DNA of 36,573 nucleotides from an uncultured Clostridia bacterium (GTDB taxonomy: Bacteria; Bacillota; Clostridia; Christensenellales; Aristaeellaceae), in contig CALGBY010000107.1 of NCBI GenBank assembly GCA_937886445.1, positions 1-36,573 of the forward strand, given 5' to 3'. The notes below the pieces were generated by a model, which was not told where the DNA came from, ran no database searches, and saw only the letters and a list, made by a program, of their open reading frames with translations. Position 1 is the stretch's first letter, and the number at the start of each line of letters is the position of its first letter. Below are positions 9,501 to 17,604 of this stretch, piece after piece. The position numbers were made by a program, and so were the translations under genes.

Positions 9501-9712
9501 TGCGCAACATCCAGGACGCGCGCAAATCCTCGGGCTGCGAGATCCAGGACCGCATCGTGCTGGATGTAACGGAAGGCGCTCTCCCGGAGGGCTATGCGGA
9601 TTATATCCTGCGTGAAACGCTGGGGCAGGAAGGCACTGTCGCCTCCCCCATCGCCACCGTGTCCATCGACGACGACGAGGCAAAGATCATCATCGCCATC
9701 TGCAAGGCATAA
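6596..9712 (+). CDS. ileS: Isoleucyl-tRNA synthetase, eukaryote-like class
   Basis: 1038 residues from the ATG at 6596, preceded by GGAGGGT; the frame is open 22 codons further but that extension is not family-like. It charges tRNA-Ile with isoleucine. The first signature reads GPPFPTGKPHHGT (46-58), where HIGH appears as HHGT. WGWDCHGLPIENQ follows, and the CP1 editing domain with LLAWTTTPWTLPSN lies at about 220-235. CPDCG pairs around 478-525 look like zinc sites, and the KMSKS loop is KKLSKS (603-608). Length and the long C-terminus fit the class typical of eukaryotes and some bacteria, which is known for tolerance to mupirocin. It is monocistronic, with its own promoter and a strong terminator. 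Confidence 0.95.
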   Translation: MKFQELSPKPDFSEIQPEVLKFWKEDKTFEKSVKQPTGGEVVFYDGPPFPTGKPHHGTVLVSFIKDMISRYWTMKNFSVPRVWGWDCHGLPIENQAEALMGIEDKNEIERSIGIDRFNEKCYEIVSNNNDAWREYVEQMARWVDYDGAYKTMNKDFMESVMWAFKTCYEKGLIYRDYRVTPYCTHCETSLSISDTRESDSTRPRQDRWIAVKFRTQLTEEGLPVYLLAWTTTPWTLPSNLCLAVGKTLNYAFVKVDGQIYVACKDTLKNFPKVFGEKPEIVKTVKGEELLGTEYEPIFPYFADRKKDGAFRVVAADYVGSDEGVGIVHTAPAFGEDDYWTCKNNGIPLVNPVDSKGRFTEEVTDFYPLQEDKNVIEMNPIVIRFLYEHGKAVADGTIVHNYPHCWRCKRPLIYKAMDAYYFNIGKIKDRLVENNEKVTWLPETVKHGRFGNWLAGARDWNISRNRYWSTPIPIWTCPDCGKKVVLGSIDEIEKMSGVRPDNLHRQYMDKITFPCPDCGKTMTRVPEVLDCWFESGSVPFASKHYPFENKDWFENHFPSDFVVEYTGQIRCWFYYLHVLATALFDRPAFKTCVVHGTILAKDGKKLSKSSHNYTDPMELMKSYGTDAFRLYLYQSAAMLIGDLSFDESGILDAFQKIILPYWNACNFFISYANIDSFEPDGQPPKSDNQLDKWILAKLYTTREQITENMDGYQVNRYVEHLQSLVDGLTNWYIRRSRRRFWAPGFDEDKKNAYSTLYYVLVKMTQLFAPVAPIVSEKIYRILTNEESVHLSAWPVIPAEFRNDGLVEEIEKVQEIITLARSIRAKNRVKNRQPLRLLEIALADEGMTKAMTAFADVIGEELNVKNVKFLDNADEIATVQCDPNFNEIRARYPDKIPMIIKAVKSGKFTIAEDGVKLEINGSEETLASEILLIKYNAKPGMFVASGNGTVVSLDLTVDEELKKEGLAREIVRNIQDARKSSGCEIQDRIVLDVTEGALPEGYADYILRETLGQEGTVASPIATVSIDDDEAKIIIAICKA

Positions 9713-9727
9713 GAATACACCGTTTTC

Positions 9728-9765
9728 GCGGGGCGGGCCGAAGCTTCGGCCCGCCCCGCTTTTTT
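9728..9765 (+). terminator. Intrinsic terminator of ileS
   Basis: A perfect 32-base palindrome (16-bp arms, GCGGGGCGGGCCGAAG and its complement, 9728-9759) is followed by TTTTTT. It lies 15 bases after the stop codon. Confidence 0.95.
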
Positions 9766-10064
9766 CATCGCTGCCCGTTCCGATGCGTTCCCGGCCGTTT
9801 GAACATGCATAAATATTCATCTTCATCGTGTATCGGGAAAAAATACGCCCATATATTGCATACGGCGTGCTTCGCAGCCGGTCTCTTTATGCATCCTGTC
9901 TCCCCGTCCGTCTCTCTCCGGGGGCATAGGGAATGCTTTGCCGCCATCCGGGACGCGTACCGGAAAGCAGGGAGCGGGGAACACTTTCTGCTGTTTCCTG
10001 CCGGCTGCGCGGCGGGAAGCAGAAAAAAATTTGTTTTCATAGTGCATTTTTGCCCTGTTCGCTA
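9766..10064. other. Intergenic stretch without a recognisable gene
   Basis: About 300 bases between the ileS terminator and the liv promoter. Short open frames exist on both strands but lack ribosome-binding sites and family-like sequence. No riboswitch or tRNA was recognised. Confidence 0.5.
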
Positions 10065-10093
10065 TTGCCTATCCGGGCAAAATAATGTATAAT
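10065..10093 (+). promoter_or_regulatory. Promoter of the branched-chain amino-acid transport operon
   Basis: TTGCCT (10065-10070), 17-base spacer, TATAAT (10088-10093), 53 bases before the ATG. A small inverted repeat (CACCG/CGGTG, 10105-10117) lies in the leader. Confidence 0.8.
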
Positions 10094-10145
10094 TATTCAC
10101 AATTCACCGGTACGGTGGATGAATTCAGATTCGGAGGGTAACAAA

Positions 10146-11282
10146 ATGAAGCGTGCAATGGCTTATATCTTCGCTCTCGTTCTCGTTTTTGCCTGTGTCG
10201 TTTCCGCCAGCGCGGAAGACAGTTTTACCGTCGGTATGATCGGCCCCCTGACCGGCCCCTACGCCATCTACGGCGAAGCCGCTGTGAACGGCGCCAAGAT
10301 CGCCGCTGAAGAGATCAACGCCCTGGGCGGCATCCAGTTCGAGATCATCGCCAAGGACGATGAAGGCTCCGGCGAAAAGGGCATCAATGCCTATAACATC
10401 ATTCTGGATAACGGCGCCGTGTGCATTCTGGGCACCGTGACCAGCGGCTCCTGCGACGCCGTGGCCACCGTAGCCAATGAAGACCGCGTGTTCATGCTCA
10501 CCCCCACCGCTTCCGGTGACTATGTTATCGAAGACCGCGACAATGTGTTCCAGGTGTGCTTCAAGGATTCCAACCAGGGTGAAGCCTCTGCTCAGTACAT
10601 CTTCGACAACGCGCTGGGCACCAAGGTAGGCATCATCTACAACAACTCTCTGGACTATTCTCTGGGCATCCGCAAGACTTTCAAGGCCAAGGCCGATGAG
10701 CTGGGCCTGGAGATCGTTGCCGAATCCTCCTTCTCCGATGACCAGAACGCCGATTTCTCCGCCCAGATCACCGCGATGAAGGAAGCGGGCGCCGATATCG
10801 TGTTCCTGCCCATCTATTACACCCCCGCTGCGATGATCCTCACCCAGTCCAACCAGGTGGGCTACGATCCCATCTTCTTCGGTGTGGACGGTATGGACGG
10901 CATCCTGGCGATGGAAGGCTTTGACAAGACTCTGGCCGAGGGCGTTATGCTGCTGGTTCCCTTCTCCGCGGACAGCGCCGATGAAAATGTTCAGTCCTTC
11001 GTTTCCAAGTATGTAGCGCTCTACGGCGAGACCCCCAACCAGTTCGCCGCCGACGGTTATGACGGAATGTATGCTCTGTACGAGGCCTTCAACCGCAGCG
11101 GTCTGGAATACGGCACTGCCGCCGAAGAAGCCTGCGATATCCTGATCGAGACCTTCCAGGCTGATGACTTTGAGATCACCGGCGTAACCGGCATCATGAG
11201 CTGGGACGAGACCGGCGCCGTGACCAAGACTCCTCTGGCCGTGGTCATCAAGGACGGCGTCTACGTACTCTACACCAAGTAA
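10146..11282 (+). CDS. livK: Branched-chain amino-acid ABC transporter, substrate-binding protein
   Basis: 378 residues from the ATG at 10146, after CGGAGGGTAACAAA. The N-terminus MKRAMAYIFALVLVFACVVS is a signal peptide, with probable cleavage after ASA just before EDSFTVG. The mature protein is a type I periplasmic-binding fold: VGMIGPLTGPYAIYGEAAVNG is the usual LivJ/LivK opening, and IIAKDDEGSGEKGINAYN the second family segment. It captures leucine, isoleucine and valine, or related amino acids, outside the membrane and delivers them to LivH/LivM. The Cys in VFAC is not a standard lipobox, so membrane anchoring is unclear. First gene of a five-gene operon, separated from livH by a terminator-like hairpin. 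Exact ligand inferred. Confidence 0.93.
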   Translation: MKRAMAYIFALVLVFACVVSASAEDSFTVGMIGPLTGPYAIYGEAAVNGAKIAAEEINALGGIQFEIIAKDDEGSGEKGINAYNIILDNGAVCILGTVTSGSCDAVATVANEDRVFMLTPTASGDYVIEDRDNVFQVCFKDSNQGEASAQYIFDNALGTKVGIIYNNSLDYSLGIRKTFKAKADELGLEIVAESSFSDDQNADFSAQITAMKEAGADIVFLPIYYTPAAMILTQSNQVGYDPIFFGVDGMDGILAMEGFDKTLAEGVMLLVPFSADSADENVQSFVSKYVALYGETPNQFAADGYDGMYALYEAFNRSGLEYGTAAEEACDILIETFQADDFEITGVTGIMSWDETGAVTKTPLAVVIKDGVYVLYTK

Positions 11283-11319
11283 GTTAACCACATTCAGCGG
11301 CTTTTCACGCTGAAAAAGC

Positions 11320-11365
11320 AAAGGTAATCACCGGCGGGCACCCGCCTGCCGGTGATTACCTTTTT
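11320..11365 (+). terminator. Strong hairpin with U-tract between binding protein and livH
   Basis: A 16-bp perfect stem (11320-11335 with 11348-11363) around a 12-base loop, with TTTTT overlapping and following the stem. It lies inside the operon, so it probably lets only part of the transcription through to livHMGF. Confidence 0.85.
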
Positions 11366-11412
11366 GCAGGTTTTTCCGGTATCTTTATTTTTCCGCGTAA
11401 AGGAGCAAAACA

Positions 11413-12294
11413 ATGGTTTCCTTCCTCTCTTACTTTGTCAACGCGATCAGCCTGGGCAGCGTATACGCGCTTATCGCCCTTGGCTATTCCATGGTGTACG
11501 GCATTGCCAAGATGCTGAATTTCGCCCACGGCGATATCATCATGATCGGCGGCTACATTTCCTTCTGCATCCTTCAGTACCTGGAATGGCCCTTCTGGGC
11601 GGCGATCCTGGGCGCGATCCTCACCTGCACCGTGCTGGGCGTCACGATCGAGCGCATCGCGTACAAGCCGCTGCGCGCCGCCACTTCCCTCGCGGTGCTG
11701 ATCACGGCCATCGGTATGAGTTATATCCTGCAGAACGGCGCGCAGCTGATCTGGTCCTCCAACCCGAAGGTATTCGCGGATAATTTCTCCGCGCTGGATT
11801 TCACGCTGTTTGACGGCGAACTCAAGATCTCCGGCGCCGTGGCCGTGACGGTCATCACCAACATAGTCATCATGGTGCTGCTCACGCTTTTCACCGCGAA
11901 GACCAGAATGGGCAAAGCCATGCGCTGCGTAAGCGAGGATAAGGGAGCCGCCCAGCTGATGGGCATCAATGTCAACATGACCATTTCCGTCACCTTCGCG
12001 ATCGGCTCCGCTCTGGCCGCGATAGCCGGTATCCTGTACTGCTCCCGTTACGGCAAGCTGAACCCCACCACCGGCGCAATGCCCGGTATCAAGGCCTTTA
12101 CCGCGGCGGTACTGGGTGGCATCGGCTCCATTCCCGGCGCGTTTATCGGCGGCATGCTGCTGGGCCTGATCGAGATCATCGGCAATGTGATCGCGCCTGA
12201 GCTCTGCGACGCGCTGGTTTTCTCCGTGCTGATCATCATGATGATGTTCAAGCCCACAGGCCTGCTCGGCAAAAAGCTGAGCGAGAAAGTGTAA
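11413..12294 (+). CDS. livH: Branched-chain amino-acid ABC transporter permease LivH
   Basis: 293 residues, about eight membrane segments. SLGSVYALIALGYSMVYGI and MLNFAHGDIIMIGGYIS are hallmarks of LivH permeases; AVLGGIGSIPGAFIGGMLLG near residue 235 is the conserved cytoplasmic loop contacting the ATPase. It forms the membrane channel together with LivM. The ATG follows AAAGGAGCAAAACA. It is the second gene of the operon, behind the internal terminator, and livM begins 10 bases after its stop. Confidence 0.95.
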   Translation: MVSFLSYFVNAISLGSVYALIALGYSMVYGIAKMLNFAHGDIIMIGGYISFCILQYLEWPFWAAILGAILTCTVLGVTIERIAYKPLRAATSLAVLITAIGMSYILQNGAQLIWSSNPKVFADNFSALDFTLFDGELKISGAVAVTVITNIVIMVLLTLFTAKTRMGKAMRCVSEDKGAAQLMGINVNMTISVTFAIGSALAAIAGILYCSRYGKLNPTTGAMPGIKAFTAAVLGGIGSIPGAFIGGMLLGLIEIIGNVIAPELCDALVFSVLIIMMMFKPTGLLGKKLSEKV

Positions 12295-12304
12295 GGTGAA
12301 CGGC

Positions 12305-13444
12305 ATGAAGAAAAAGACTTTCATCAACAACCTCATCACTTTCCTGATCGTGATCGCCGCCTTTGTGATAGCGGAGATCATGATGAACAACGGCAGCATG
12401 TCCCGCTCTCTGAAGGGGCAGCTGGTACCCATCTGTGTTTACATCGTACTGGCGCTTTCTCTGAACCTCACGGTAGGCATTTCGGGTGAACTGTCGCTGG
12501 GCCACGCCGCTTTCATGTGCATCGGCGCCTTTACAGGCGCGTTTGTCTACGCGATCGTTACCGGCATGGCCACCATGACCAAGAACCCGCCCGTCAGCCC
12601 GGTGCTTTCGCTCATTATTCCGATGCTTGCCGGCGGCATCGTAGCCGGCCTGTTCGGTTTCCTGATCGGCATTCCGGTGCTGCGTCTGCGCGGAGACTAT
12701 CTGGCCATTGTCACCCTCGCTTTCGGCGAGATCATCCGCAACCTGCTCAAATTTGTCTATGTCAGCATGGATAAGGATACGGGGCACCTGTTCTTTGCCT
12801 TCTCTTCCGAAACGGAACTGGCCGGCAAGGAGATCCTTTCCGGCGCGAACGGTACCATCGTGAAAAACATGGTCAGCGTGGATACCCGCTTCGCGGTGGG
12901 CTTCGGGCTGATCATCTTCACCCTGTTCATCGTGCTCAATCTGGTCAACTCCCGCACGGGCCGTGCCATCATGGCCACCCGCGATAACCGCATCGCTGCG
13001 GAAAGCGTAGGCATCAATGTAACACAGTATAAGATGATCGCCTTCGTGATCAGCGCTGCTCTGGCCGGTATGGCAGGCGCGCTGTACGGGCTGAATATTT
13101 CCAAGGTGAAGCCCGATGAGATGGGCATAGACAAATCCATTCTCATTCTGGTATTCGTCGTGCTGGGCGGCATCGGAAGCATGCGCGGCAGCGTGATCGC
13201 GGCCGCCCTGCTCACCGTGCTTCCCACCTGGCTGCAGACGCTCAACGAGCAGTGGCAGCTGGACTTTGACTTTGATAAGTACTACATGCTCATATACGCC
13301 ATCGTGCTGATCCTGGTGATGGTGATCGGCAACAACAAGCATGTAAAGCAATTGATCGCCTCTGTGAAGGAGAAGCTCTCATCCCTGTTCAGAAAGAAAA
13401 AAGCCGGTACGGGCATTGAAAAGGAGGCGGACGGAAATGAGTGA
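12305..13444 (+). CDS. livM: Branched-chain amino-acid ABC transporter permease LivM
   Basis: 379 residues from the ATG at 12305, which sits 6 bases after AAGGTG; a GTG at 12296 is possible but overlaps that RBS. SLNLTVGISGELSLGHAAFMCIG is cut here to its core motif GELSLGHAAF, typical of LivM. LRLRGDYLAIVTLAFGEI (about 125-142) and the ATPase-contact loop VLGGIGSMRGSVIAA also fit. Paired permease with LivH. The stop overlaps the livG start by 8 bases (ATGAGTGA), indicating translational coupling. Confidence 0.95.
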   Translation: MKKKTFINNLITFLIVIAAFVIAEIMMNNGSMSRSLKGQLVPICVYIVLALSLNLTVGISGELSLGHAAFMCIGAFTGAFVYAIVTGMATMTKNPPVSPVLSLIIPMLAGGIVAGLFGFLIGIPVLRLRGDYLAIVTLAFGEIIRNLLKFVYVSMDKDTGHLFFAFSSETELAGKEILSGANGTIVKNMVSVDTRFAVGFGLIIFTLFIVLNLVNSRTGRAIMATRDNRIAAESVGINVTQYKMIAFVISAALAGMAGALYGLNISKVKPDEMGIDKSILILVFVVLGGIGSMRGSVIAAALLTVLPTWLQTLNEQWQLDFDFDKYYMLIYAIVLILVMVIGNNKHVKQLIASVKEKLSSLFRKKKAGTGIEKEADGNE

Positions 13445-14294
13445 AAAACGCAGAGCCAACACCCCCATGGTACCCGTTCCCAGCTCCGCCATCATTCCCG
13501 AGCGGGACGCCGGCGCGACCGTGCTGGAAGCAAGGCATCTGGGCATCGAATTCGGCGGTCTGAAGGCCGTGGATGATTTCAACCTGACCATCGGAAAAAC
13601 CGAGATCGCCGGTCTGATCGGCCCCAACGGTGCCGGAAAGACCACAGTATTCAACCTGCTCACAAAGGTATATCAGCCCACCACCGGCACAGTCATGATC
13701 AACGGCAAGGATACCGCCGGCATGAATGTGGTACAGGCCAGCCATCTGGGCATCGCGAGGACCTTCCAGAACATACGCCTCTTTGACAACATGACGGTGG
13801 AGGACAATGTACGCATCGGCCTGCACAACCAGATCCGCTACAATACCTTCTCCGGCATTTTCCGCCTGCCGTCCTACTGGAAGGGCGAAAAAAAGCAGCA
13901 CGAAAAGGCGATGGATCTGCTCTCCATCTTTGACATGCAGTCTCTGGCCGATGTGAAGGCCGGTTCCCTTCCCTACGGCGCGCAGCGGCGTCTTGAGATC
14001 GTCCGCGCGCTGGCCACCAACCCCTGCCTGCTCCTGCTGGATGAGCCCGCGGCCGGTATGAACCCCAAGGAGACCGAGGAACTGATGGACAACATCGTGC
14101 GCATCCGTGACCAGTTCAAGATCGCCATCATGCTGATCGAGCATGATATGAACCTGGTCATGGGCGTATGCGAGGGCATCTGCGTGCTCAATTTCGGCAA
14201 GATCATCGCGAAGGGCACCGCGGACGAGATCCAGTCCAACCCCGATGTGATCGAAGCGTATCTCGGCAAACAGAAGGAGGATGATGCACTGTGA
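13437..14294 (+). CDS. livG: Branched-chain amino-acid ABC transporter ATP-binding protein LivG
   Basis: 285 residues from the ATG at 13437, after AAAGGAGGCGG; the longer frame from 13416 places its start before this RBS. A 30-residue polar N-terminal extension precedes the ATPase domain. Walker A is GPNGAGKTT (about 62-70), the signature is LPYGAQRRLEIVRAL, a variant of LSGGQ usual for LivG, and Walker B is LLLLDEPAAGMN. It powers import together with LivF. The gene overlaps livM upstream by 8 bases and livF downstream by 4. Confidence 0.95.
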   Translation: MSEKRRANTPMVPVPSSAIIPERDAGATVLEARHLGIEFGGLKAVDDFNLTIGKTEIAGLIGPNGAGKTTVFNLLTKVYQPTTGTVMINGKDTAGMNVVQASHLGIARTFQNIRLFDNMTVEDNVRIGLHNQIRYNTFSGIFRLPSYWKGEKKQHEKAMDLLSIFDMQSLADVKAGSLPYGAQRRLEIVRALATNPCLLLLDEPAAGMNPKETEELMDNIVRIRDQFKIAIMLIEHDMNLVMGVCEGICVLNFGKIIAKGTADEIQSNPDVIEAYLGKQKEDDAL

Positions 14295-15016
14295 GTCTTC
14301 TGCGCGCGGACAATATCCATGTATACTACGGCAGCATCCACGCGATCAAGGGCATTTCCTTCAACGTGGAGCAGGGAGAGATCGTTACGCTGATCGGCGC
14401 GAACGGCGCCGGAAAATCCACTACGCTGAATACCGTGGCGGGCCTTCTCCGTCCCCGCTCCGGTTCCATCTATCTTGAAGACCCGGTGCAGAAGAAAGAG
14501 GTCGCCATCGCGGGCATCCCTGCAAACAAGATCGTATACCGCGGTCTGGCGCTCTGCCCCGAGGGAAGGCGCATCTTTCAGCAGATGACGGTGCGTGAAA
14601 ACCTTGAAATGGGCGGCTATTCCCGCCCGAACGCGGAGCTGGATGAAAACCTTGAAAATGTGTTCAGCCGCTTCCCCCGCCTGAAGGAACGCGAAAAGCA
14701 GATCGCCGGTACCCTTTCGGGCGGCGAACAGCAGATGCTGGCCATGGGCCGCGCCCTGATGGGCAAGCCCCGCCTGCTGATGCTGGACGAGCCCAGCATG
14801 GGTCTGGCCCCCATTCTGGTGGAGCAGATCTTTGATATCATACGCGAATTGCACGCCGCGGGCACCACGATCCTGCTGGTTGAGCAGAACGCCCGCATGG
14901 CCCTCAGCGTGGCAGACCGCGCCTATGTGCTTGAAACCGGCAAGATCACGATGAGCGGCAACGCGAATGACCTGCTGAACGATGACCGCATCCGTACGGC
15001 TTATCTGGGGCACTGA
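14291..15016 (+). CDS. livF: Branched-chain amino-acid ABC transporter ATP-binding protein LivF
   Basis: 241 residues starting with GTG at 14291; AAGGAGG 9 bases upstream inside livG supports this start, and the GTGA overlap with the livG stop suggests coupling. Walker A is GANGAGKST, the signature LSGGEQQMLAMGRALM, and Walker B LLMLDEPSMGLAP. ALCPEGRRIFQQMTVRENL is a LivF hallmark. Second ATPase subunit of the importer and last gene of the operon, followed by a terminator at 15096-15148. Confidence 0.95.
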   Translation: MSLLRADNIHVYYGSIHAIKGISFNVEQGEIVTLIGANGAGKSTTLNTVAGLLRPRSGSIYLEDPVQKKEVAIAGIPANKIVYRGLALCPEGRRIFQQMTVRENLEMGGYSRPNAELDENLENVFSRFPRLKEREKQIAGTLSGGEQQMLAMGRALMGKPRLLMLDEPSMGLAPILVEQIFDIIRELHAAGTTILLVEQNARMALSVADRAYVLETGKITMSGNANDLLNDDRIRTAYLGH

Positions 15017-15095
15017 CAGAGCTTCTGCCGCGGCCCGTCCGCCGCTCTCCGTGAAGGATGTACACGCCGTTTACCAAAATTAATCCCGAATAAAG

Positions 15096-15148
15096 CCGCT
15101 CCCGGCACAGCGCTCTTTCAAAAGCGTGTACCGGGAGCGGTCTTTTTT
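15096..15148 (+). terminator. Terminator of the liv operon
   Basis: CCGCTCCCGG (15096-15105) pairs with CCGGGAGCGG (15131-15140), with further pairing inside the loop, followed by TCTTTTTT. On the minus strand the stem is followed by CTTTATT, so it may also act weakly for the response-regulator gene that ends at 15180. Confidence 0.88.
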
Positions 15149-15179
15149 ATCATGATCAGTTCTTATACAGGGACTTTGT

Positions 15180-15902
15180 TCATTTGCCGCCGCTTCTGTA
15201 TTCCTGCGGCTTCATGCCCATATGCTGACGGAACACCTTGGAAAAACGGCTGGACGAATCGAAACCCACAGCCAGAGCGATCTCCGACATGTTGCGCGAG
15301 CCGGAATCCATCATCTCGCAGGCGCGGCGGATCCTCACGCTGTTTTTGTACTGGGTGAAGGTAACACCCAGCTTTTTGCTGAACAGTTCCGAAAGGTAAT
15401 TCTTGTTGATAAAGATCGCGTCCGCCACATCGTTCAGGGAAATATCGCAGGCGTAATTCTTTTCGATATAACGCACAGCCGCGTCCAGCGTGCTGTTTTT
15501 TTCAGTCGCGGATACAGCGGAGCCAAAGCCGGAAAGCCGTTTCATGATCCTGCCCATCAGTTCTTCCACCGTGCTGTCGTCAAGCGGCTTGAGAAGATAG
15601 TCAAATACATCATAGCGCAGAGCCAGCTGAGCATAGTCAAACTGCTCATAGCCGCTGATGAGCACGATCATGGAGCGTACACCGTTATCGCGCAGCTCAC
15701 GCGAAAGGTCCAGTCCCGACATGTTTTCCATGCGGATATCGGTCAGTATCAGGTCCGGCGGAGACTGAAGCAAAAACGGAAGCGCGGACTCTGCGCTGCC
15801 GAATTCACCCACCACGGCAAAATTGCGTCGTTCAAAAGCAAAGGTCTGTCGGATATCCGCGATCGCCCACGGATTGTCGTCGATGATCACTGCACTGTAC
15901 AT
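15180..15902 (-). CDS. Response regulator, YesN type (receiver plus AraC HTH)
   Basis: 240 residues from the ATG at 15902, after GGACGGAGGAAAAT; the longer frame upstream is not family-like. The receiver spans about 1-120, with acidic Asp8-Asp9, phospho-acceptor Asp55 in LILTDIRM and Lys in DYLLKP. The AraC-type double HTH is at about 140-240, with ISLNDVADAIFINKNYLSELF and the closing signature EIALAVGFDSSSRFSKVFRQ. Its cognate sensor is the YesM-like kinase at the other end of the cluster (19542-21245), and the likely target is the transporter promoter. It is separated from the binding-protein gene by a 19-bp hairpin. Confidence 0.93.
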   Translation of the reverse strand: MYSAVIIDDNPWAIADIRQTFAFERRNFAVVGEFGSAESALPFLLQSPPDLILTDIRMENMSGLDLSRELRDNGVRSMIVLISGYEQFDYAQLALRYDVFDYLLKPLDDSTVEELMGRIMKRLSGFGSAVSATEKNSTLDAAVRYIEKNYACDISLNDVADAIFINKNYLSELFSKKLGVTFTQYKNSVRIRRACEMMDSGSRNMSEIALAVGFDSSSRFSKVFRQHMGMKPQEYRSGGK

Positions 15903-15955
15903 ATTTTCCTCCGTCCGGTGCCGGAATTGTCCGTCTGATGATGCTGCCGCATGAT

Positions 15956-15998
15956 ACGGGTATGCACCCGCGGCGAAAAGCCGCGGGTGCATACCCGT
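15956..15998. other. Perfect 19-bp hairpin between the binding-protein and response-regulator genes
   Basis: 15956-15974 and 15980-15998 are exact inverted copies around a 5-base loop (GAAAA on the plus strand). No U-tract follows on the minus strand, so it looks less like a terminator than a structure that protects the upstream mRNA or limits readthrough. Confidence 0.75.
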
Positions 15999-16008
15999 GA
16001 ATACGGAA

Positions 16009-17556
16009 TTACTTGCCGAAGAAGGCGGCATCCAGGTCATCGATGACCGGCTGCCAGATGCCCTTGTTGGCTTCGATGTAGTTGTTCCATTCGGTCTCGA
16101 CATCCTCAGGCTTGCCGATGACCAGCTTGGCAAACTCATCCTTCAGCTCCAGAGAATAGTTGCTCTTGTTTTCGCTGGAGAAGAATTCATAGTCCACATC
16201 CAGAGGGATCACAAAGCCCTTGGTACGGAACTGATAGAAGCTCAGGATGGGATCGATCACGATCTCCTTGCTGTAGGTGGGGTTGATGAAGAGGAAGTCA
16301 TCCGCGTTCAGAGCGAAGGTGCGGAACACGCTGTAGCTGTCGTACACATCGGAGATGTTGGGGTAGTTGCCGTTTTCATCGGCAGCCATCAGCACCTTCA
16401 CATCGCCGTTCTCATCAAATTCCCAATCAACACCGGGGATACCCATGTTGCAGGCGACCTGGCCTTCCTTGGTAGCGCACCAGTCCATCACGGTCAGGAT
16501 GCGGTCCAGCGTTTCGGGATCGGTCTCGGGAGCAAACATGGAAACGGACCACCAGTTCATGCACTCGATGGCACGGGTCACACCGTCATCGGTGGCGATG
16601 GTGGCAATGCCCACGCACTCGTCGCTGTTCAGGCCGGTGCCCTCGTCAAACTGATCCTTATAGCCCTTGTAGCTGGAAGCCTGGCAGTTGCCGAACATGA
16701 AGGCGGAAAGGCCGGTGCAGAAGTTGGAGATCGCCTCGGCGGACTGATGCAGATAGAAGTCGGGGTCGATCAGGCCTTCATTGTACCATTCGTTGGCCAG
16801 CTTGGCCGCCTCGAGCACAGTGGGGTTGGCGAAGGACCAGGCATAGCCGTTTTCGGTCTTATAGAACTTCTGATAGTCCACATCGGAGAACATGGTGAAG
16901 AAGGTGGCCAGACGGCCCGGTTCCTCACTCATACCGATGGTGTGGCCGTTGCCGGCAAAGTCGCCGTCCACGCAGCCGCGCAGATAATCCTTCAGCTGGC
17001 TCACGGTGATCACTTCACCGATGTCCATGCCCAGCTTCTTCGCCCAGTCCTTGCGGTAGTACACGGAAATGTGGTCTACCAGCTTGTCAACGGGGTTGAA
17101 GCGATAGTTGCGGGCATGAGCGATGCCGTAATAGGCGCCGTCCACTTCAAACTTCGCGAACTGTTCCTCGCCCATGCAGCCGATCATCTGCTCATACAGG
17201 TTGGGATACTTCTCCATCCATCCGTCGGGAAGAGGAGCAAGCAGGCCCTGCTCGGCGTAGTTTACATACTCCTGATAGGCAAAGTCACGCCAGATGACCA
17301 TATCGGGCATCGTGCTGCCGTTGATCCAGGTGCGGATCTTTTCAGACTGCGCGTCCTTGGATACGGGGTACACCTCGTATTCAAAGTTGAACATGCCCGC
17401 GATGTAATCATACAGGGCGTCCTCGTTGTAGCTCTTGTTGCTGTTGGTGTGGGTGCCGTTGACGATGAAGCTCACATGGTTATCCATATCGGCCATAGCG
17501 CCGAAGGTACCCAGCAGCATCATCGCGGCAAGCGCGATAGCCAGAAACCGTTTCAT
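16009..17556 (-). CDS. Extracellular solute-binding protein, Lpl/LipO type (sugar importer)
   Basis: 515 residues from an ATG after AAAGGAGGACTTTACT. The N-terminus MKRFLAIALAAMMLLGTFGA is a signal peptide with cleavage near AMA. There is no Cys, hence no lipid anchor of the usual kind. The large two-lobed fold with MPDMVIWRDFAYQEYV and LDRILTVMDWCATKEGQ fits family 1 binding proteins that pair with LplB/YtcP permeases. These usually bind oligosaccharides or polysaccharide fragments; the ligand here is unknown. It lies downstream of the two permeases and is followed by a strong hairpin. Confidence 0.88.
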   Translation of the reverse strand: MKRFLAIALAAMMLLGTFGAMADMDNHVSFIVNGTHTNSNKSYNEDALYDYIAGMFNFEYEVYPVSKDAQSEKIRTWINGSTMPDMVIWRDFAYQEYVNYAEQGLLAPLPDGWMEKYPNLYEQMIGCMGEEQFAKFEVDGAYYGIAHARNYRFNPVDKLVDHISVYYRKDWAKKLGMDIGEVITVSQLKDYLRGCVDGDFAGNGHTIGMSEEPGRLATFFTMFSDVDYQKFYKTENGYAWSFANPTVLEAAKLANEWYNEGLIDPDFYLHQSAEAISNFCTGLSAFMFGNCQASSYKGYKDQFDEGTGLNSDECVGIATIATDDGVTRAIECMNWWSVSMFAPETDPETLDRILTVMDWCATKEGQVACNMGIPGVDWEFDENGDVKVLMAADENGNYPNISDVYDSYSVFRTFALNADDFLFINPTYSKEIVIDPILSFYQFRTKGFVIPLDVDYEFFSSENKSNYSLELKDEFAKLVIGKPEDVETEWNNYIEANKGIWQPVIDDLDAAFFGK

Positions 17557-17604
17557 AGTAAAGTCCTCCTTTTTTATTTGTATCCGGTTTTCCTACCGGC
17601 TACA

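Noticed and set aside
6512..9826. 1104-codon open frame on the minus strand opposite ileS
   Set aside because: Antisense shadow of a GC-rich, codon-biased gene; no RBS and no family-like sequence, while ileS is complete on the plus strand.
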